Below, piece by piece: positions 34,454-43,628 of a DNA stretch of 64,000 bases. The DNA is from CBDHGY01 sp965263325 (lineage in GTDB: Bacteria > Pseudomonadota > Alphaproteobacteria > Caulobacterales > Hyphomonadaceae), in the NCBI GenBank assembly GCA_965263325.1, contig CBDHGY010000002.1:992001-1056000 (forward strand), given 5' to 3'. The notes beneath the pieces were generated by a model that had not been told where the DNA came from, did no database searches, and was given only the letters and a program-made list of their open reading frames with translations. Both the position numbers and the translations under genes were made by a program. Every line of letters begins with the position of its first letter. Within the stretch, counting starts at the first letter, position 1.

Positions 34454-36040
34454 CTAACTGAGCTTAAGAGTCTCTCGGACAGCTATCGCTTTAATCGCTG
34501 TTTCAAGGTGGTTCTGTGTTATCGGCTTACACAAATATGTCGCAAGATTTGAAGACGTAAAACACTCCTCGACTTCGGCGTCGTTTACAGATGATAGCGC
34601 TATAATCTCAATATTCGAATAGTGCGGATTTTGAGCGATGGAGTTGGCAAATAGCAGCCCGTCGACATCTGGCATCAGATAATCCAGGAAAATCAGGGTA
34701 TAGGGTGATCCGGATGAAAAAGCGCCTGACATTTTCTTTGCCGCAATCCTCGCCGATTTCGCATAGTCTGCCGACAGTCCGAGATGCTTTAACTTCAAAT
34801 GAAGTGCGTCGAAATTTGCGCGGTGATCATCTACGATCAAAATCTTACAATGCGGCAGTGCGGCACTGATATTTAGAGATGCCTTTTCAGGTGCACGTCT
34901 GTTTTCGATGGGTAGCCTGATCTTGATTCTAATTTCAGTGCCTTTGCCGATTCGAGAGTCGATCTCGAACGCGCCGCCCATAAGCTGCATGAGTTTGCGG
35001 CAGAGTGACAATCCCAAGCCTGAAACGCCGTTTTGCCTTTCAGGATCACGCGAGACGTCCTGGAAGGTGCCACTAACATCTGTGATCGTATTTTCTGGAA
35101 TGCCGGGGCCAGTGTCGCGCACGGTAAAGACGAGTTCTGACACTGTGGAACTTGAGCGACCAGTGACGCCTATATGAACATAACCGCGCTTTGTGTACTT
35201 TATCGCGTTTTCGGCTGCATTCATGATAACTTGCGTGATCCGCGCTGTATCCCCGCGCACATAGTCGGGTAGACTGGGATCTGTGGAGACAATTAGATCG
35301 AGCCTTTTGTCGCGCGCAAAGCCACCAAGAGAACATGCCAGATGCTCTACTAATTGGTTCGGACTAAACGCCTGCTGTTTGAATTTCATCAAACCCGCAT
35401 CAATGGTTGAGTAATCCATAATGTCATCGATGATACGGAATAGTTTGTCATCAGCGCGCTCCATCTTGTTTAAGATTTCCGTCTGATACGGAGTGAGGCG
35501 CGTTTTCTTCAGCGTCTTCAGCAGGCCAGAAATGTCCTTCATCGGACCTTTGATATCATCGCCCATATTCGCTAGAAATCTCGCCCGGGATTTCGAAGCG
35601 TGAACGGCCTTTTCTCGGGCCTCGACAAGCTCTTCTTCTCGCGCCTTGAGGTCTGTTAGGTCTGTAAGGACGCCGATGACATATTCATTGCCGATCGCTG
35701 ATCGGAAGTAACACTTTTGGGCTTCAACCCACCGAGACTCGTTCTTGTGATTGGTAAGTCGCTTGACGTTCCGATTGCTACCGCGCGTTTTCAAAACTTC
35801 GTCATCCTGCGCCCAGGATACTTCCGCAAAATGTGCTGGCATCACATCGAAGCTTGTTTTGCCGATAAGTTCTTCTCGTGAGAATCCCATCATCTCAGCG
35901 AATGCATCGTTAACCTCAATCCAGACATGCTCGCTGTTTTTGATATGCACGGCATTAGGCAGTAAGCTAATGACCTGCATCAGCAAGTCGAGATTTTCCT
36001 CTTTGAAGCCGTCTGACTGTAGGATGGGTTCTATGCTCAT
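34454..36040 (-). CDS. Hybrid sensor kinase with PAS and receiver domains, phospho-accepting His missing
   Basis: A 528-residue cytoplasmic protein without membrane helices. A PAS domain covers about residues 18-130, then a coiled-coil linker. At the dimerisation helix the usual F-L-A-N-M-S-H-E-I-R-T-P reads FLANMGDDIKGPMK, so the histidine is Asp161. The ATPase domain looks intact: N box NAAENAIKYT (274-283), DTGPGIP (309-314) and GLGLSLCRKL (341-350). A receiver follows, with acidic pair Asp404/405, phosphorylatable Asp453 in FLDYLMPDVDG and Lys505. It therefore cannot autophosphorylate in the usual way and may act as a pseudokinase or phosphate relay, as DivL does with Tyr. It is a single gene, 245 bases from metA. 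Confidence 0.87.
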   Translation of the reverse strand: MSIEPILQSDGFKEENLDLLMQVISLLPNAVHIKNSEHVWIEVNDAFAEMMGFSREELIGKTSFDVMPAHFAEVSWAQDDEVLKTRGSNRNVKRLTNHKNESRWVEAQKCYFRSAIGNEYVIGVLTDLTDLKAREEELVEAREKAVHASKSRARFLANMGDDIKGPMKDISGLLKTLKKTRLTPYQTEILNKMERADDKLFRIIDDIMDYSTIDAGLMKFKQQAFSPNQLVEHLACSLGGFARDKRLDLIVSTDPSLPDYVRGDTARITQVIMNAAENAIKYTKRGYVHIGVTGRSSSTVSELVFTVRDTGPGIPENTITDVSGTFQDVSRDPERQNGVSGLGLSLCRKLMQLMGGAFEIDSRIGKGTEIRIKIRLPIENRRAPEKASLNISAALPHCKILIVDDHRANFDALHLKLKHLGLSADYAKSARIAAKKMSGAFSSGSPYTLIFLDYLMPDVDGLLFANSIAQNPHYSNIEIIALSSVNDAEVEECFTSSNLATYLCKPITQNHLETAIKAIAVRETLKLS

Positions 36041-36125
36041 TACGTAAACTTAAAGTTGCGTTGTCACATAAATGGGTAGAATTTGGTGAAATTTTCATTA
36101 AGCGACTGAGCCGCAAAACAGCCCA

Positions 36126-37943
36126 TTACTCCAGTGCTTTGGCCACGCCGTCGCGTCGCGGATCAGCACCGCCCTCAAGCCCATCTTCTGTTACGCGTAT
36201 AACGTGCAGCCCAGAGGTGACATTCGGTCGCTCCTGCACAGCGTAGCCCATCTCTCGGAGCGTCTGCGCAACTTCCGGACCACCTTCGACATCTTGCTCA
36301 ACAACAACCGTATCACCTCGCGCGACGATGTTGGGCAGATTGATAGCTTCCTGAACGGATTTTCCCCAAGCCAACGCGCCAACGAGCGTCTTGGCTGTAT
36401 AGGCGACAATAGAGTTTCCGCCGGGAGATCCTGTCACCATTACAACTTCGCCGTTTTGGTCGAATACAATCGTCGGCGACATTGAACTGCGCGGTCGCTT
36501 CCCAGCCGCTGGGGCATTGGCAACCGGGAGCGTGCCCTTTACCGGATCACGCGCAAAATCCGTCAACTCGTTATTCAGTAAAAAACCATTGACCATTCGC
36601 GATGATCCGAAGGCCGCTTCAATTGTTGCTGTCATTGAAACAACGTTGCCGTCATTATCGACAATGGACAAATGTGTCGTGCCGGGTTGGTCTTCCGTTG
36701 TGTCCCGTCCCCACATACCGATTATTGATCCTCTCCCGAGAACCTCGCCGGGATCACCCGGAGCAGACTTTCCATCCGGTGCAAAGCGATCGGCTGCACG
36801 CGCATCAAGGTAATCTGGGTCGATGAGATCTTCTGATGGCACAGAAACGAAGTCGGCATCTGCCACATAGTGATCGCGGTCTGCATAAGCGAGACGCTGG
36901 GCATCCACAAAAGCCTGAAGAAATGCCTCTTCGCTCATCTCCTCGTCAGTTTCTGGAATGAGACGCTCGTAAAGTCCAAATATCATATTTTGCGCGACAC
37001 CTCCGGAGCTAGGCGGCGGTGCGGAACAGATTCTGTAATCACCGTGGTTTTGGCAAAGCGGTGGACGGACTTTAACCTGATACCCAGCTAAGTCTTCCAC
37101 TGTCATAGATGCAGCGTTCGGTTCGGCATTGGCTGACGCCACAATCGCTTCCGCAACCTCCCCCTCATAAAATGCCGCGGGGCCTTCATTCGCAATGCGC
37201 CGCAAAGTGTCACCAAACGCCAAATTTTGAACAGTTGCACCGGCCTGCCACGGTTCACCGCCGGGATAGAAATACGGCGCAGTTTCCGGATTGTCATCAA
37301 TACGAATTGCTGCGCGTAAACGCTCATTGGCGAGCGCCGCGGCAGTTTTCGGTGCAACGACAAACCCCTCCTCGGCGAGCAATATGCCGTCGGTGAAGAG
37401 TTCGGCCCAGTCGAGTTTACCATGCGCATCGTGCGCCGTCTTGTAGAGCGCAACCTGACCTGGCACTCCGACAGACTTGCCCGATTGCCAGGCTTCGATA
37501 AAGCCCATCACCTCATTGCCTTTGATAAACAGGTTAGGCGTGACGTAGGCAGGGGCAGTTTCACGACCGTCATAAACAATCGTCTCGCCGCTCGCACGCT
37601 CATGAACGAGCATGAATGCGCCGCCGCCAATACCTGAACTCTCCGGTTCGACGAGACTAAGTACGGCATGCACTGCGATCGCAGCGTCCACGGCATGGCC
37701 ACCTTCACGCAAGACGCGAAGCCCAGCTTCAACCGCTTGAGGGTTGGCTGCTGCTACCATCGCGCCCTTTGTCCAAGAGGATTCATCAACTTCTGTACTA
37801 AGTTCCGGCGAAGCGGACTTCGGAGCTGCTTCTTTGATTGAAACAGGATCAGGCAATTCCTCGACATCGGGAAGGTCGTTACCACCGCAAGCCGTCAGCG
37901 TAAGTGCTGCAGTTGCTATCAGCCATTTCCATTGAGACTTCAT
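36126..37943 (-). CDS. ggt: Gamma-glutamyltransferase (lipoprotein form)
   Basis: A 605-residue N-terminal nucleophile hydrolase that cleaves glutathione and other gamma-glutamyl compounds outside the cytoplasm. The ATG at 37943 starts MKSQWKWLIATAALTLTACGG, with a lipobox LTAC; a TTG two codons earlier is less likely. The mature enzyme self-cleaves before Thr in QPGTTHLSIVDNDGN (about residue 415). GGGAFMLVHERASGETIVYDGRETAP and KRPRSSMSPTIVF-type motifs are also family marks. It stands alone; gor elsewhere in the window is the cytoplasmic counterpart in glutathione metabolism. Confidence 0.92.
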   Translation of the reverse strand: MKSQWKWLIATAALTLTACGGNDLPDVEELPDPVSIKEAAPKSASPELSTEVDESSWTKGAMVAAANPQAVEAGLRVLREGGHAVDAAIAVHAVLSLVEPESSGIGGGAFMLVHERASGETIVYDGRETAPAYVTPNLFIKGNEVMGFIEAWQSGKSVGVPGQVALYKTAHDAHGKLDWAELFTDGILLAEEGFVVAPKTAAALANERLRAAIRIDDNPETAPYFYPGGEPWQAGATVQNLAFGDTLRRIANEGPAAFYEGEVAEAIVASANAEPNAASMTVEDLAGYQVKVRPPLCQNHGDYRICSAPPPSSGGVAQNMIFGLYERLIPETDEEMSEEAFLQAFVDAQRLAYADRDHYVADADFVSVPSEDLIDPDYLDARAADRFAPDGKSAPGDPGEVLGRGSIIGMWGRDTTEDQPGTTHLSIVDNDGNVVSMTATIEAAFGSSRMVNGFLLNNELTDFARDPVKGTLPVANAPAAGKRPRSSMSPTIVFDQNGEVVMVTGSPGGNSIVAYTAKTLVGALAWGKSVQEAINLPNIVARGDTVVVEQDVEGGPEVAQTLREMGYAVQERPNVTSGLHVIRVTEDGLEGGADPRRDGVAKALE

Positions 37944-38016
37944 CGTCAATCAACTTTCCCTTTGTGTTTGTTTCTACCGACTCTATGAGATGGCGAGCAA
38001 AGAGGAAAGACGGTTT

Positions 38017-39003
38017 ATGAGTCCAGCGAAGCCAGGGGCGAACAACTCACTCACAGATGTCACAGGCCTTAAGGTCGGAAATGCCGAAAATCATGACGTG
38101 GTGACCGGCGTAACGGCGATTATCTGCGATGAACCTTGTATTTGTGCTTCAGCCGTTGCTGGCGGCGGGCCGGGAACACGGGAAACAGACCTATTAAAAG
38201 CCGGAACATTGGTTGAAGCCGTCGACGCGGTCGTATTATCAGGTGGCTCATCATATGGTCTTGCGGCCGCTGATGGTGTCGCAGCCGCCCTCGGCGCCGA
38301 TGGGCGAGGCTACGGCTTAACAGCATCAGACGGCGTACCGAAGTCACCGATCGTACCCAGCGCCATCTTGTACGATCTTGCGAATGGCGGTGACAAGGAT
38401 TGGGGCCGCGAACCACCTTATCGCGAACTCGGCATGACGGCCTACGACAAGGCCTCTTTAACCTATGAGATTGGCAAAGTCGGCGCGGGCTTGGGTGCAA
38501 ATGCCGGCAACCGGCCCGGCGGCCTCGGAACAGCGAGTTACGTAACTCATGATGGGATAACGGTCGCAGCCCTCGCCGCGGTAAACTGTTTTGGGTCCAC
38601 CATGATCCCAGAAACTGATGTTTTCTGGGCTTGGCCCTTTGAAGAAGGCAGCGAATTTGGAGGCAGAAGACCACTAGAGCCCGCCGCAACTCTCGCCGAT
38701 GACCTTCGCGGTACAAAGCTCGATGCTCAACCGGGTCAAAATACTACGATCGCATGTATCGCAACTGACGCCGAGCTAACACCATATCAGGCTCAGCGGG
38801 TTGCCGACATGGCACTGTCAGGATTTTCTCGAGCCATCCGCCCAGTTTTTGCTCCATTTGATGGCGACGCCGTGTTCGTTCTATCGACGGCTAAAACGCC
38901 GCTACCTTTGCCTGAACCTATGTCAATCATGCGATTTGGAGAGCTAGCAGCTAGCGCTCTTTCACGCGCTATCGCACGCGGCGTTTATGAAGCGAGTAAA
39001 TAA
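38017..39003 (+). CDS. P1 family (DmpA-like) peptidase
   Basis: A 328-residue protein of the S58/P1 Ntn-hydrolase family. The ATG at 38017, with GAGGAAAG before it, gives the family opening NSLTDVTGLKVGNAEN; the ATG at 37990 lacks a ribosome site. The conserved GGGPGTRETDLL and VVLSGGSSYGLAAADGV segments are present. The self-processing site is expected at NTTIACIATDA (242-252), where Thr would be the new N-terminal nucleophile. Relatives are aminopeptidases or beta-peptidyl hydrolases. No signal peptide is seen. It diverges from ggt. Confidence 0.85.
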   Translation: MSPAKPGANNSLTDVTGLKVGNAENHDVVTGVTAIICDEPCICASAVAGGGPGTRETDLLKAGTLVEAVDAVVLSGGSSYGLAAADGVAAALGADGRGYGLTASDGVPKSPIVPSAILYDLANGGDKDWGREPPYRELGMTAYDKASLTYEIGKVGAGLGANAGNRPGGLGTASYVTHDGITVAALAAVNCFGSTMIPETDVFWAWPFEEGSEFGGRRPLEPAATLADDLRGTKLDAQPGQNTTIACIATDAELTPYQAQRVADMALSGFSRAIRPVFAPFDGDAVFVLSTAKTPLPLPEPMSIMRFGELAASALSRAIARGVYEASK

Positions 39004-39120
39004 GACTGATATTTTGGCGGCTTTCTCAAGCAGCCATTCCCAGTATGTACCGGCCTGTTCAGGGTAATTTCGTGCAACGAGATCCTCATCGGCTTCTTTT
39101 ATGCTGAGAACGTATTTCAT
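38962..39120 (-). CDS. Possible short ORF or gene remnant
   Basis: An open frame of 52 codons from the ATG at 39120 (MKYVLSIKEADEDLVARNY...). The first 34 codons lie in intergenic sequence and have a plausible amphipathic, charged composition with WEWLLEKAAK; the rest is antisense to the P1 peptidase 3' end. There is no good ribosome site. It could be a truncated gene, since the coding-like part fades where it meets the peptidase. No family recognised. Confidence 0.2.
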   Translation of the reverse strand: MKYVLSIKEADEDLVARNYPEQAGTYWEWLLEKAAKISVLFTRFINAACDSA

Positions 39121-39234
39121 CTTTTAGCTGCAGATTTGGCAAATATAGCGCCGCACCCATTGCCGCGCCTCACCTAAATGACGTTTCAGCGACAGCCATT
39201 TCGACAAAGGCAGTGAAAAATGCACAAATTTATC

Positions 39235-39263
39235 TTGCACGCGCCTGCGGTGAGGGATATGTG
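39235..39263 (+). promoter_or_regulatory. Predicted promoter of tRNA-Arg
   Basis: TTGCAC (39235-39240) and TATGTG (39258-39263) are separated by 17 bases, close to the sigma-70-type -35 and -10 spacing, and end 17 bases before the tRNA 5' end. The match is fair, not exact. Confidence 0.45.
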
Positions 39264-39280
39264 TCCGCTCTCACTGGCAA

Positions 39281-39357
39281 GGTCTGGTAGCTCAGTTGGA
39301 TAGAGTACTTGGCTACGAACCAAGGGGTCGGGGGTTCGAATCCTCCCCAGACCGCCA
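39281..39357 (+). tRNA. tRNA-Arg (anticodon ACG)
   Basis: A 77-base cloverleaf. The acceptor stem GGTCTGG pairs with CCAGACC, discriminator G and an encoded CCA (39355-39357) follow. The D arm has the GCTC...GGATAGAGT layout, and the anticodon stem CTTGG/CCAAG encloses the loop CTACGAA, giving anticodon ACG. The T arm has GGGGGTTCGAATCCTCC. The wobble A would be deaminated to inosine by TadA to read CGU, CGC and CGA. A T run follows at 39360-39365. Confidence 0.97.
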
Positions 39358-39542
39358 GTTTTTTCGTCAATTTTAATGAAGAAATATAGGTAGACGTCTC
39401 TAGGTTAGCAATCAAAGCTACACTTTCGGCGGTCGCACAATTGAAGATTTTCAACCGCTTTGCCCTCGAAGGTATTACACAGCCTTATTAATACGGCACT
39501 CGCATTAAACGGCAGCGTGCGGCTAGAGCTTAATCAGAAGCA

Positions 39543-40433
39543 CTAAAGTTCATTCTTCAAAAGTTTCATGATGACGGAGAAGTCTTTACCGCCATGGCCC
39601 TTACTTGAGAGGCTTTGATACGTTCTCGTGGCAAGATCGCCGAGCGTTGTGTCAGCGCCGATCGTCTCGGACGCTTCGCTTGCAAGGCGTAGATCCTTAA
39701 GCATCATATCAACAGCAAAACCCGGCACATAGTCATTGTTTGATGGCGCGTTTGGCACTGGACCTGGTGCTGGGCAATAGGACGTCATCGACCAGTTTTG
39801 CCCAGACGCGCTGGACGCAATATCAAAAAAGGTCTGGGCATCAAGCCCCAATTTTTCAGCCAGGTTAAACGCTTCGCAAGTTGCGATCATTGATATTCCA
39901 AGCAGCATATTGTTCGCGATCTTGGCAACCTGCCCGTTACCAGCATTTCCAGCATGAACAATCTTCTCCCCCATCGCTTCAAGGACCGGATGCGCGCGCC
40001 GAAAAGCACCTTCAGTCCCACCTACCATGAAGGTCAACGATCCACCTGCGGCCGCTGCAACGCCTCCCGATACAGGTGCATCGACCATGTCGAAACCTTG
40101 GGTAATTGCTTGCTGTATGACATCCCTCGCATCGCTTACAGCAATGGTTGAGCAGTCGATAAATAAAGCGCCTTTCGGGGCGTGAGCCGAGACACCTTCA
40201 TCGCCAAAATAAACCGCTTTGACATGCTGGCCAGCCGGCAGCATTGTAACAAGGATATCAGCTGCCTCAGCCGCCTCTGCAACCGAAGTCGCCGCCTTTG
40301 CTCCTTCATTCGCTGCAGCTACAACGGCATCAGTATTCAAATCAAATGCGGACACTTCAAAGCCGGAACGAATAAGATTCGCGCACATACCCGAACCCAT
40401 ATTTCCTAAGCCAATGAAACCAACTCGGTTCAT
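39543..40433 (-). CDS. mmsB: 3-hydroxyisobutyrate dehydrogenase
   Basis: A 296-residue NAD-dependent beta-hydroxyacid dehydrogenase that oxidises 3-hydroxyisobutyrate to methylmalonate semialdehyde in valine breakdown. The ATG at 40433, preceded by GGGAG, begins MNRVGFIGLGNMGSGM, the Rossmann loop; the frame to 40448 adds five residues. DAPVSGGVAAAAGGSLTFMVGG is the substrate-binding region, and the catalytic Lys lies in GNGQVAKIANNM. It is on the same strand as mmsA, about 200 bases downstream, matching the consecutive pathway steps. Confidence 0.93.
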   Translation of the reverse strand: MNRVGFIGLGNMGSGMCANLIRSGFEVSAFDLNTDAVVAAANEGAKAATSVAEAAEAADILVTMLPAGQHVKAVYFGDEGVSAHAPKGALFIDCSTIAVSDARDVIQQAITQGFDMVDAPVSGGVAAAAGGSLTFMVGGTEGAFRRAHPVLEAMGEKIVHAGNAGNGQVAKIANNMLLGISMIATCEAFNLAEKLGLDAQTFFDIASSASGQNWSMTSYCPAPGPVPNAPSNNDYVPGFAVDMMLKDLRLASEASETIGADTTLGDLATRTYQSLSSKGHGGKDFSVIMKLLKNEL

Positions 40434-40631
40434 AACTCGAACTCCCATATCTCTCTTTCTAAAACTGAGTTGAGGCCCGATTTCAGACCATTATCGGATT
40501 AAATATTTCGGCGAATCCGCAGACCTTTTTGTTCATGATCGCGGCATTCAGCGCATTTAGACCACCCGGCTCATTGAACGTGACCACCGGTCACTACAGT
40601 GAATATCCCGAAGCAAGGCATGCACCGCCCC

Positions 40632-42128
40632 CTATTGCATCGTTGGAATAATAAAGGCCTGATCGCCGATGTCACCTTCTGGCCAACGCGAGGTGACGGT
40701 CTTGATCTTGGTCCAGAAGCGAACGCCTTCGGGTCCATGTTGATTGGTGTCGCCAAAGGCGGAGCGTTTCCAGCCGCCGAATGTGTGGTAACTCACTGGC
40801 ACGGGGATCGGCACATTAATTCCGACCATGCCAACATTGACCTGGCTGGCAAACTCGCGGGCTGCGCGGCCATTGGAGGTGAAGATGGCAACGCCATTGC
40901 CGTATTGGTGGTTGCTCGGCAATGCGGCGGCTTCTTCCAAACTCTCAGTGCGGACAACTTGCAGAACCGGGCCAAAGATCTCCTCTTCATAAGACCGCAT
41001 GCCGGGCTTCACATGATCGAACAGACTCGGCCCAACGAAATAGCCATTCTCATGGCCTTGCAACGTGTGACCGCGTCCATCCAGTTTTAGATCTGCACCC
41101 TCATCAACACCCATCTGAATATAAGATTCGACCTTGGCCTTGTGCGCTGCAGAAACAACCGGTCCGTAGTGCGCTTCCGCATCAGTTGAAACGCCTACTT
41201 TGAGCGCCCTTGCAGCATCGAGCATGCGTTCAACAAATTCGTCGCCAGTCTTTTGACCAACAGTCACTGCGACAGGCAACGCCATGCACCGTTCGCCGGC
41301 TGAACCATAAGCGGCACCGACAATGTCTTTGACTGCTTGTTCCATATTCGCATCTGGTAAAATAATGCCATGGTTCTTGGCACCTCCCATAGCCTGCACG
41401 CGCTTGCCATGTGCGGTGCCAGTTGCATAGACATATTGTGCGATGTCTGATGACCCGACGAAGCTCACTGCTTTAATGTCTGGATGGGTCAAGAGTGCGT
41501 CGACGGCTGTCTTATCGCCATTGACCATATTGAGCACACCGTCTGGCGCGCCCGCCTCCATAAACAGCTCCACCATCCGCAGTGGGACCGAAGGATCTTT
41601 CTCAGAAGGTTTCAAAACAAATGTGTTGCCGCATGCGATCGCCACCGCGAACATCCAGCATGGGATCATGGCAGGGAAATTAAATGGGGTAATACCGGCC
41701 ACAACGCCAAGCGGCTGGCGCATGGAGTAAACGTCGATGCCTGGCCCTGCACCTTCGGTATACTCACCTTTCTGAAGATGCGGGATTCCGCAGGCAAATT
41801 CGACGACATCAATACCGCGCTGCACATCACCCTTGGAGTCTGCGATGACTTTGCCATGTTCGGACGAAAGCAATTCTGCGAGCTCGTCCATATTTGCTTC
41901 GAGCAAGCGCTTGAATTCATACAACACTCTGGCACGTCGCTGCGGATTAGTCGCAGCCCAGCCAGGTAAAGCCGCCTTAGCGTTTTCGATTGCGGCCGCA
42001 ACTTCAGCGTCGGATGCCAGCGCGACGCGTGCTTGAATTTCCCCAACATTGGGATTGTATATATCTCCGAAACGCCCGGACGTGCCGGACACCTGTTTGC
42101 CGCCAATAAAGTGGCTTACTTCGCGCAT
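40632..42128 (-). CDS. mmsA: CoA-acylating methylmalonate-semialdehyde dehydrogenase
   Basis: A 498-residue aldehyde dehydrogenase that turns methylmalonate semialdehyde into propionyl-CoA. The ATG at 42128 is chosen because AGGAGAGG lies just upstream and the family opening follows (MREVSHFIGGKQVSGTSGRF); the longer frame to 42281 is not credible. The nucleophile is Cys in GSAGERCMALPVAV (about residue 284), and the NAD site is in GITPFNFPAMIPCWMF. The C-terminal KTVTSRWP is typical of MmsA. Together with mmsB it covers the last part of valine catabolism. Confidence 0.94.
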   Translation of the reverse strand: MREVSHFIGGKQVSGTSGRFGDIYNPNVGEIQARVALASDAEVAAAIENAKAALPGWAATNPQRRARVLYEFKRLLEANMDELAELLSSEHGKVIADSKGDVQRGIDVVEFACGIPHLQKGEYTEGAGPGIDVYSMRQPLGVVAGITPFNFPAMIPCWMFAVAIACGNTFVLKPSEKDPSVPLRMVELFMEAGAPDGVLNMVNGDKTAVDALLTHPDIKAVSFVGSSDIAQYVYATGTAHGKRVQAMGGAKNHGIILPDANMEQAVKDIVGAAYGSAGERCMALPVAVTVGQKTGDEFVERMLDAARALKVGVSTDAEAHYGPVVSAAHKAKVESYIQMGVDEGADLKLDGRGHTLQGHENGYFVGPSLFDHVKPGMRSYEEEIFGPVLQVVRTESLEEAAALPSNHQYGNGVAIFTSNGRAAREFASQVNVGMVGINVPIPVPVSYHTFGGWKRSAFGDTNQHGPEGVRFWTKIKTVTSRWPEGDIGDQAFIIPTMQ

Positions 42129-42448
42129 TGCGCCTCTCCTGGTAAATACACTTAACTTTGTGCGTAAACTGCCGCCGATAGCACAGCCAGATTTCGTGTA
42201 ACCTTTTGCATAAGTTTTTGAAAGGTCGTCTTCGATTCTGACGCAAGCGGTTTGTATCGCGGGCTGCCCCAAACAGGCCAATGAACTGCGCCGATGCGAA
42301 ACTGGTTGTTTGCCGTAGCGTCACCGTAGCTGAACTCGCAGTAACGTCCCAAGCAAAACGATTATCCGAATACGGCAAGTAAGGAACTCTCAAAACATTG
42401 ACATCGCACCTGCCATTTATGATGCTGATGATCTGGGAGAGAGATTAT
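42129..42448. other. Divergent intergenic region between mmsA and the GST-like gene
   Basis: About 320 bases with no convincing gene. It should hold both divergent promoters. A TTGACA hexamer at 42398-42403 and TATGAT at 42418-42423 face the GST-like gene, but the 14-base spacing is short. No clear operator palindrome was seen. Confidence 0.35.
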
Positions 42449-43480
42449 ATGCAACGTCAGGAACGGCTCGAATTAACAGGAGCTCCAGGCTCTCCGTACA
42501 CACGCAAAATGATCGCACTTTTGAGATTTCGCCACCTGCCGTTTATGGTTTATTGGGGCGACTCCAAAATTCCGGCGAATTACCCTTCTCCGAAAGTGAG
42601 ACTGCTTCCAACGTTTTATTTTCCAGAAGGTGAAGACGGCACCCTTGTTACAGCGACAGATTCGACGCCGATCATCAGGCGACTTGAGGTAGACTATGAG
42701 GGCCGCTCCGTTATTCCAACGAATCCGATTTTGAAATTCATAAATGAACTCATTGAAGACTACGCTGACGAATGGCTCACCAAAGCCATGTTCCACTTTA
42801 GATGGGCTCACGAGGCTGATTGGAAGAATGCGCAATCGCTCTTGATTTATTGGGGCATGAACACTGCACCGCAGAAAATGGTCGATGAAATGGGTGCAAA
42901 ATTTGCCAAGCGCCAAATTGATCGGCTTTACGTTGTAGGATCGAACGAAATTACGGCCCAGACGATCGAAGCATCATATGAAAGACTGATTACGATCTTG
43001 GATGAGCTGATTTCAATCAAGGGCTTCGTGCTTGGAGGACGCCCTTCATCCGCAGATTTTGCGCTCTATGGACAGTTGACGCAGCTTGCAATTGTAGAGC
43101 CGACTTCTGCGGCAATAACATCTCGAATATCTCAGCGGGTAAGGGCGTGGGTCGACTTGATGGAAGACTTGTCTGGCCTCACTCCATGTGACGATGATTG
43201 GTTCACCGCCGATGAGGCTCACACCGCGCTTCGCCCGTTACTGGCAGAGATCGGACGAACGTACACCCCGGTAATGATTGCAAACGCAAAGGCGATAGCA
43301 GACGGCCAAGATAACTTTGATACAGAAATCGATGGAAAAGCCTGGACTCAACCCGTGTTCAAATATCAGGCTAAGTGTCTTGGTTGGTTAAGAGAAGCGC
43401 ATTCTGATCTGACAGGAAATGAACAGGGTGCCGTAAACGCATTATTGAAAGATACCGGCTGCGAAGCGCTGTTCTCATAG
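42449..43480 (+). CDS. Glutathione S-transferase-like protein
   Basis: A 343-residue protein. The ATG at 42449 has GGGAGAGA upstream and starts MQRQERLELTGAPGSPYTRK, the thioredoxin-like N-domain of GSTs with a S-P-Y-T-R-K active-site region; ATDSTPIIRRLE supplies the glutathione-contacting Ser after a cis-Pro. The C-terminal helical domain contains GFVLGGRPSSADFALYGQL, the conserved Asp capping motif. It is longer than usual (about 220 residues) with an extra C-terminal 100 residues. Substrate unknown. It ends in a hairpin terminator. Confidence 0.8.
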   Translation: MQRQERLELTGAPGSPYTRKMIALLRFRHLPFMVYWGDSKIPANYPSPKVRLLPTFYFPEGEDGTLVTATDSTPIIRRLEVDYEGRSVIPTNPILKFINELIEDYADEWLTKAMFHFRWAHEADWKNAQSLLIYWGMNTAPQKMVDEMGAKFAKRQIDRLYVVGSNEITAQTIEASYERLITILDELISIKGFVLGGRPSSADFALYGQLTQLAIVEPTSAAITSRISQRVRAWVDLMEDLSGLTPCDDDWFTADEAHTALRPLLAEIGRTYTPVMIANAKAIADGQDNFDTEIDGKAWTQPVFKYQAKCLGWLREAHSDLTGNEQGAVNALLKDTGCEALFS

Positions 43481-43525
43481 CGTCAATAGTATTTGAGAAG
43501 ACCGCCTATTAATGATCTGCCAAAG

Positions 43526-43567
43526 AACCAGACAAGATTGCAAAGATTAATCCTGTCTGGGTTGTTT
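43526..43567. terminator. Bidirectional terminator hairpin
   Basis: CCAGACA (43528-43534) and TGTCTGG (43554-43560) pair, and the inner GATT/AATC can extend the stem past one mismatch. On the plus strand GTTGTTTT follows, and on the minus strand TTCTTT follows. It lies after the GST-like gene and after the TonB-receptor operon, which converge here. Confidence 0.6.
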
Positions 43568-43628
43568 TCACGATCGGTACTGCTTCCAGTGCAGGCTCCC
43601 AAGGCATGACGTAAAAGGTCTCTGCAGT

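Noticed and set aside
39230..39454. Minus-strand frame of 74 codons spanning the tRNA
   Set aside because: It is antisense to tRNA-Arg; the GGFEPPTPWF-type peptide is a well-known artefact of reading tRNA genes as protein.
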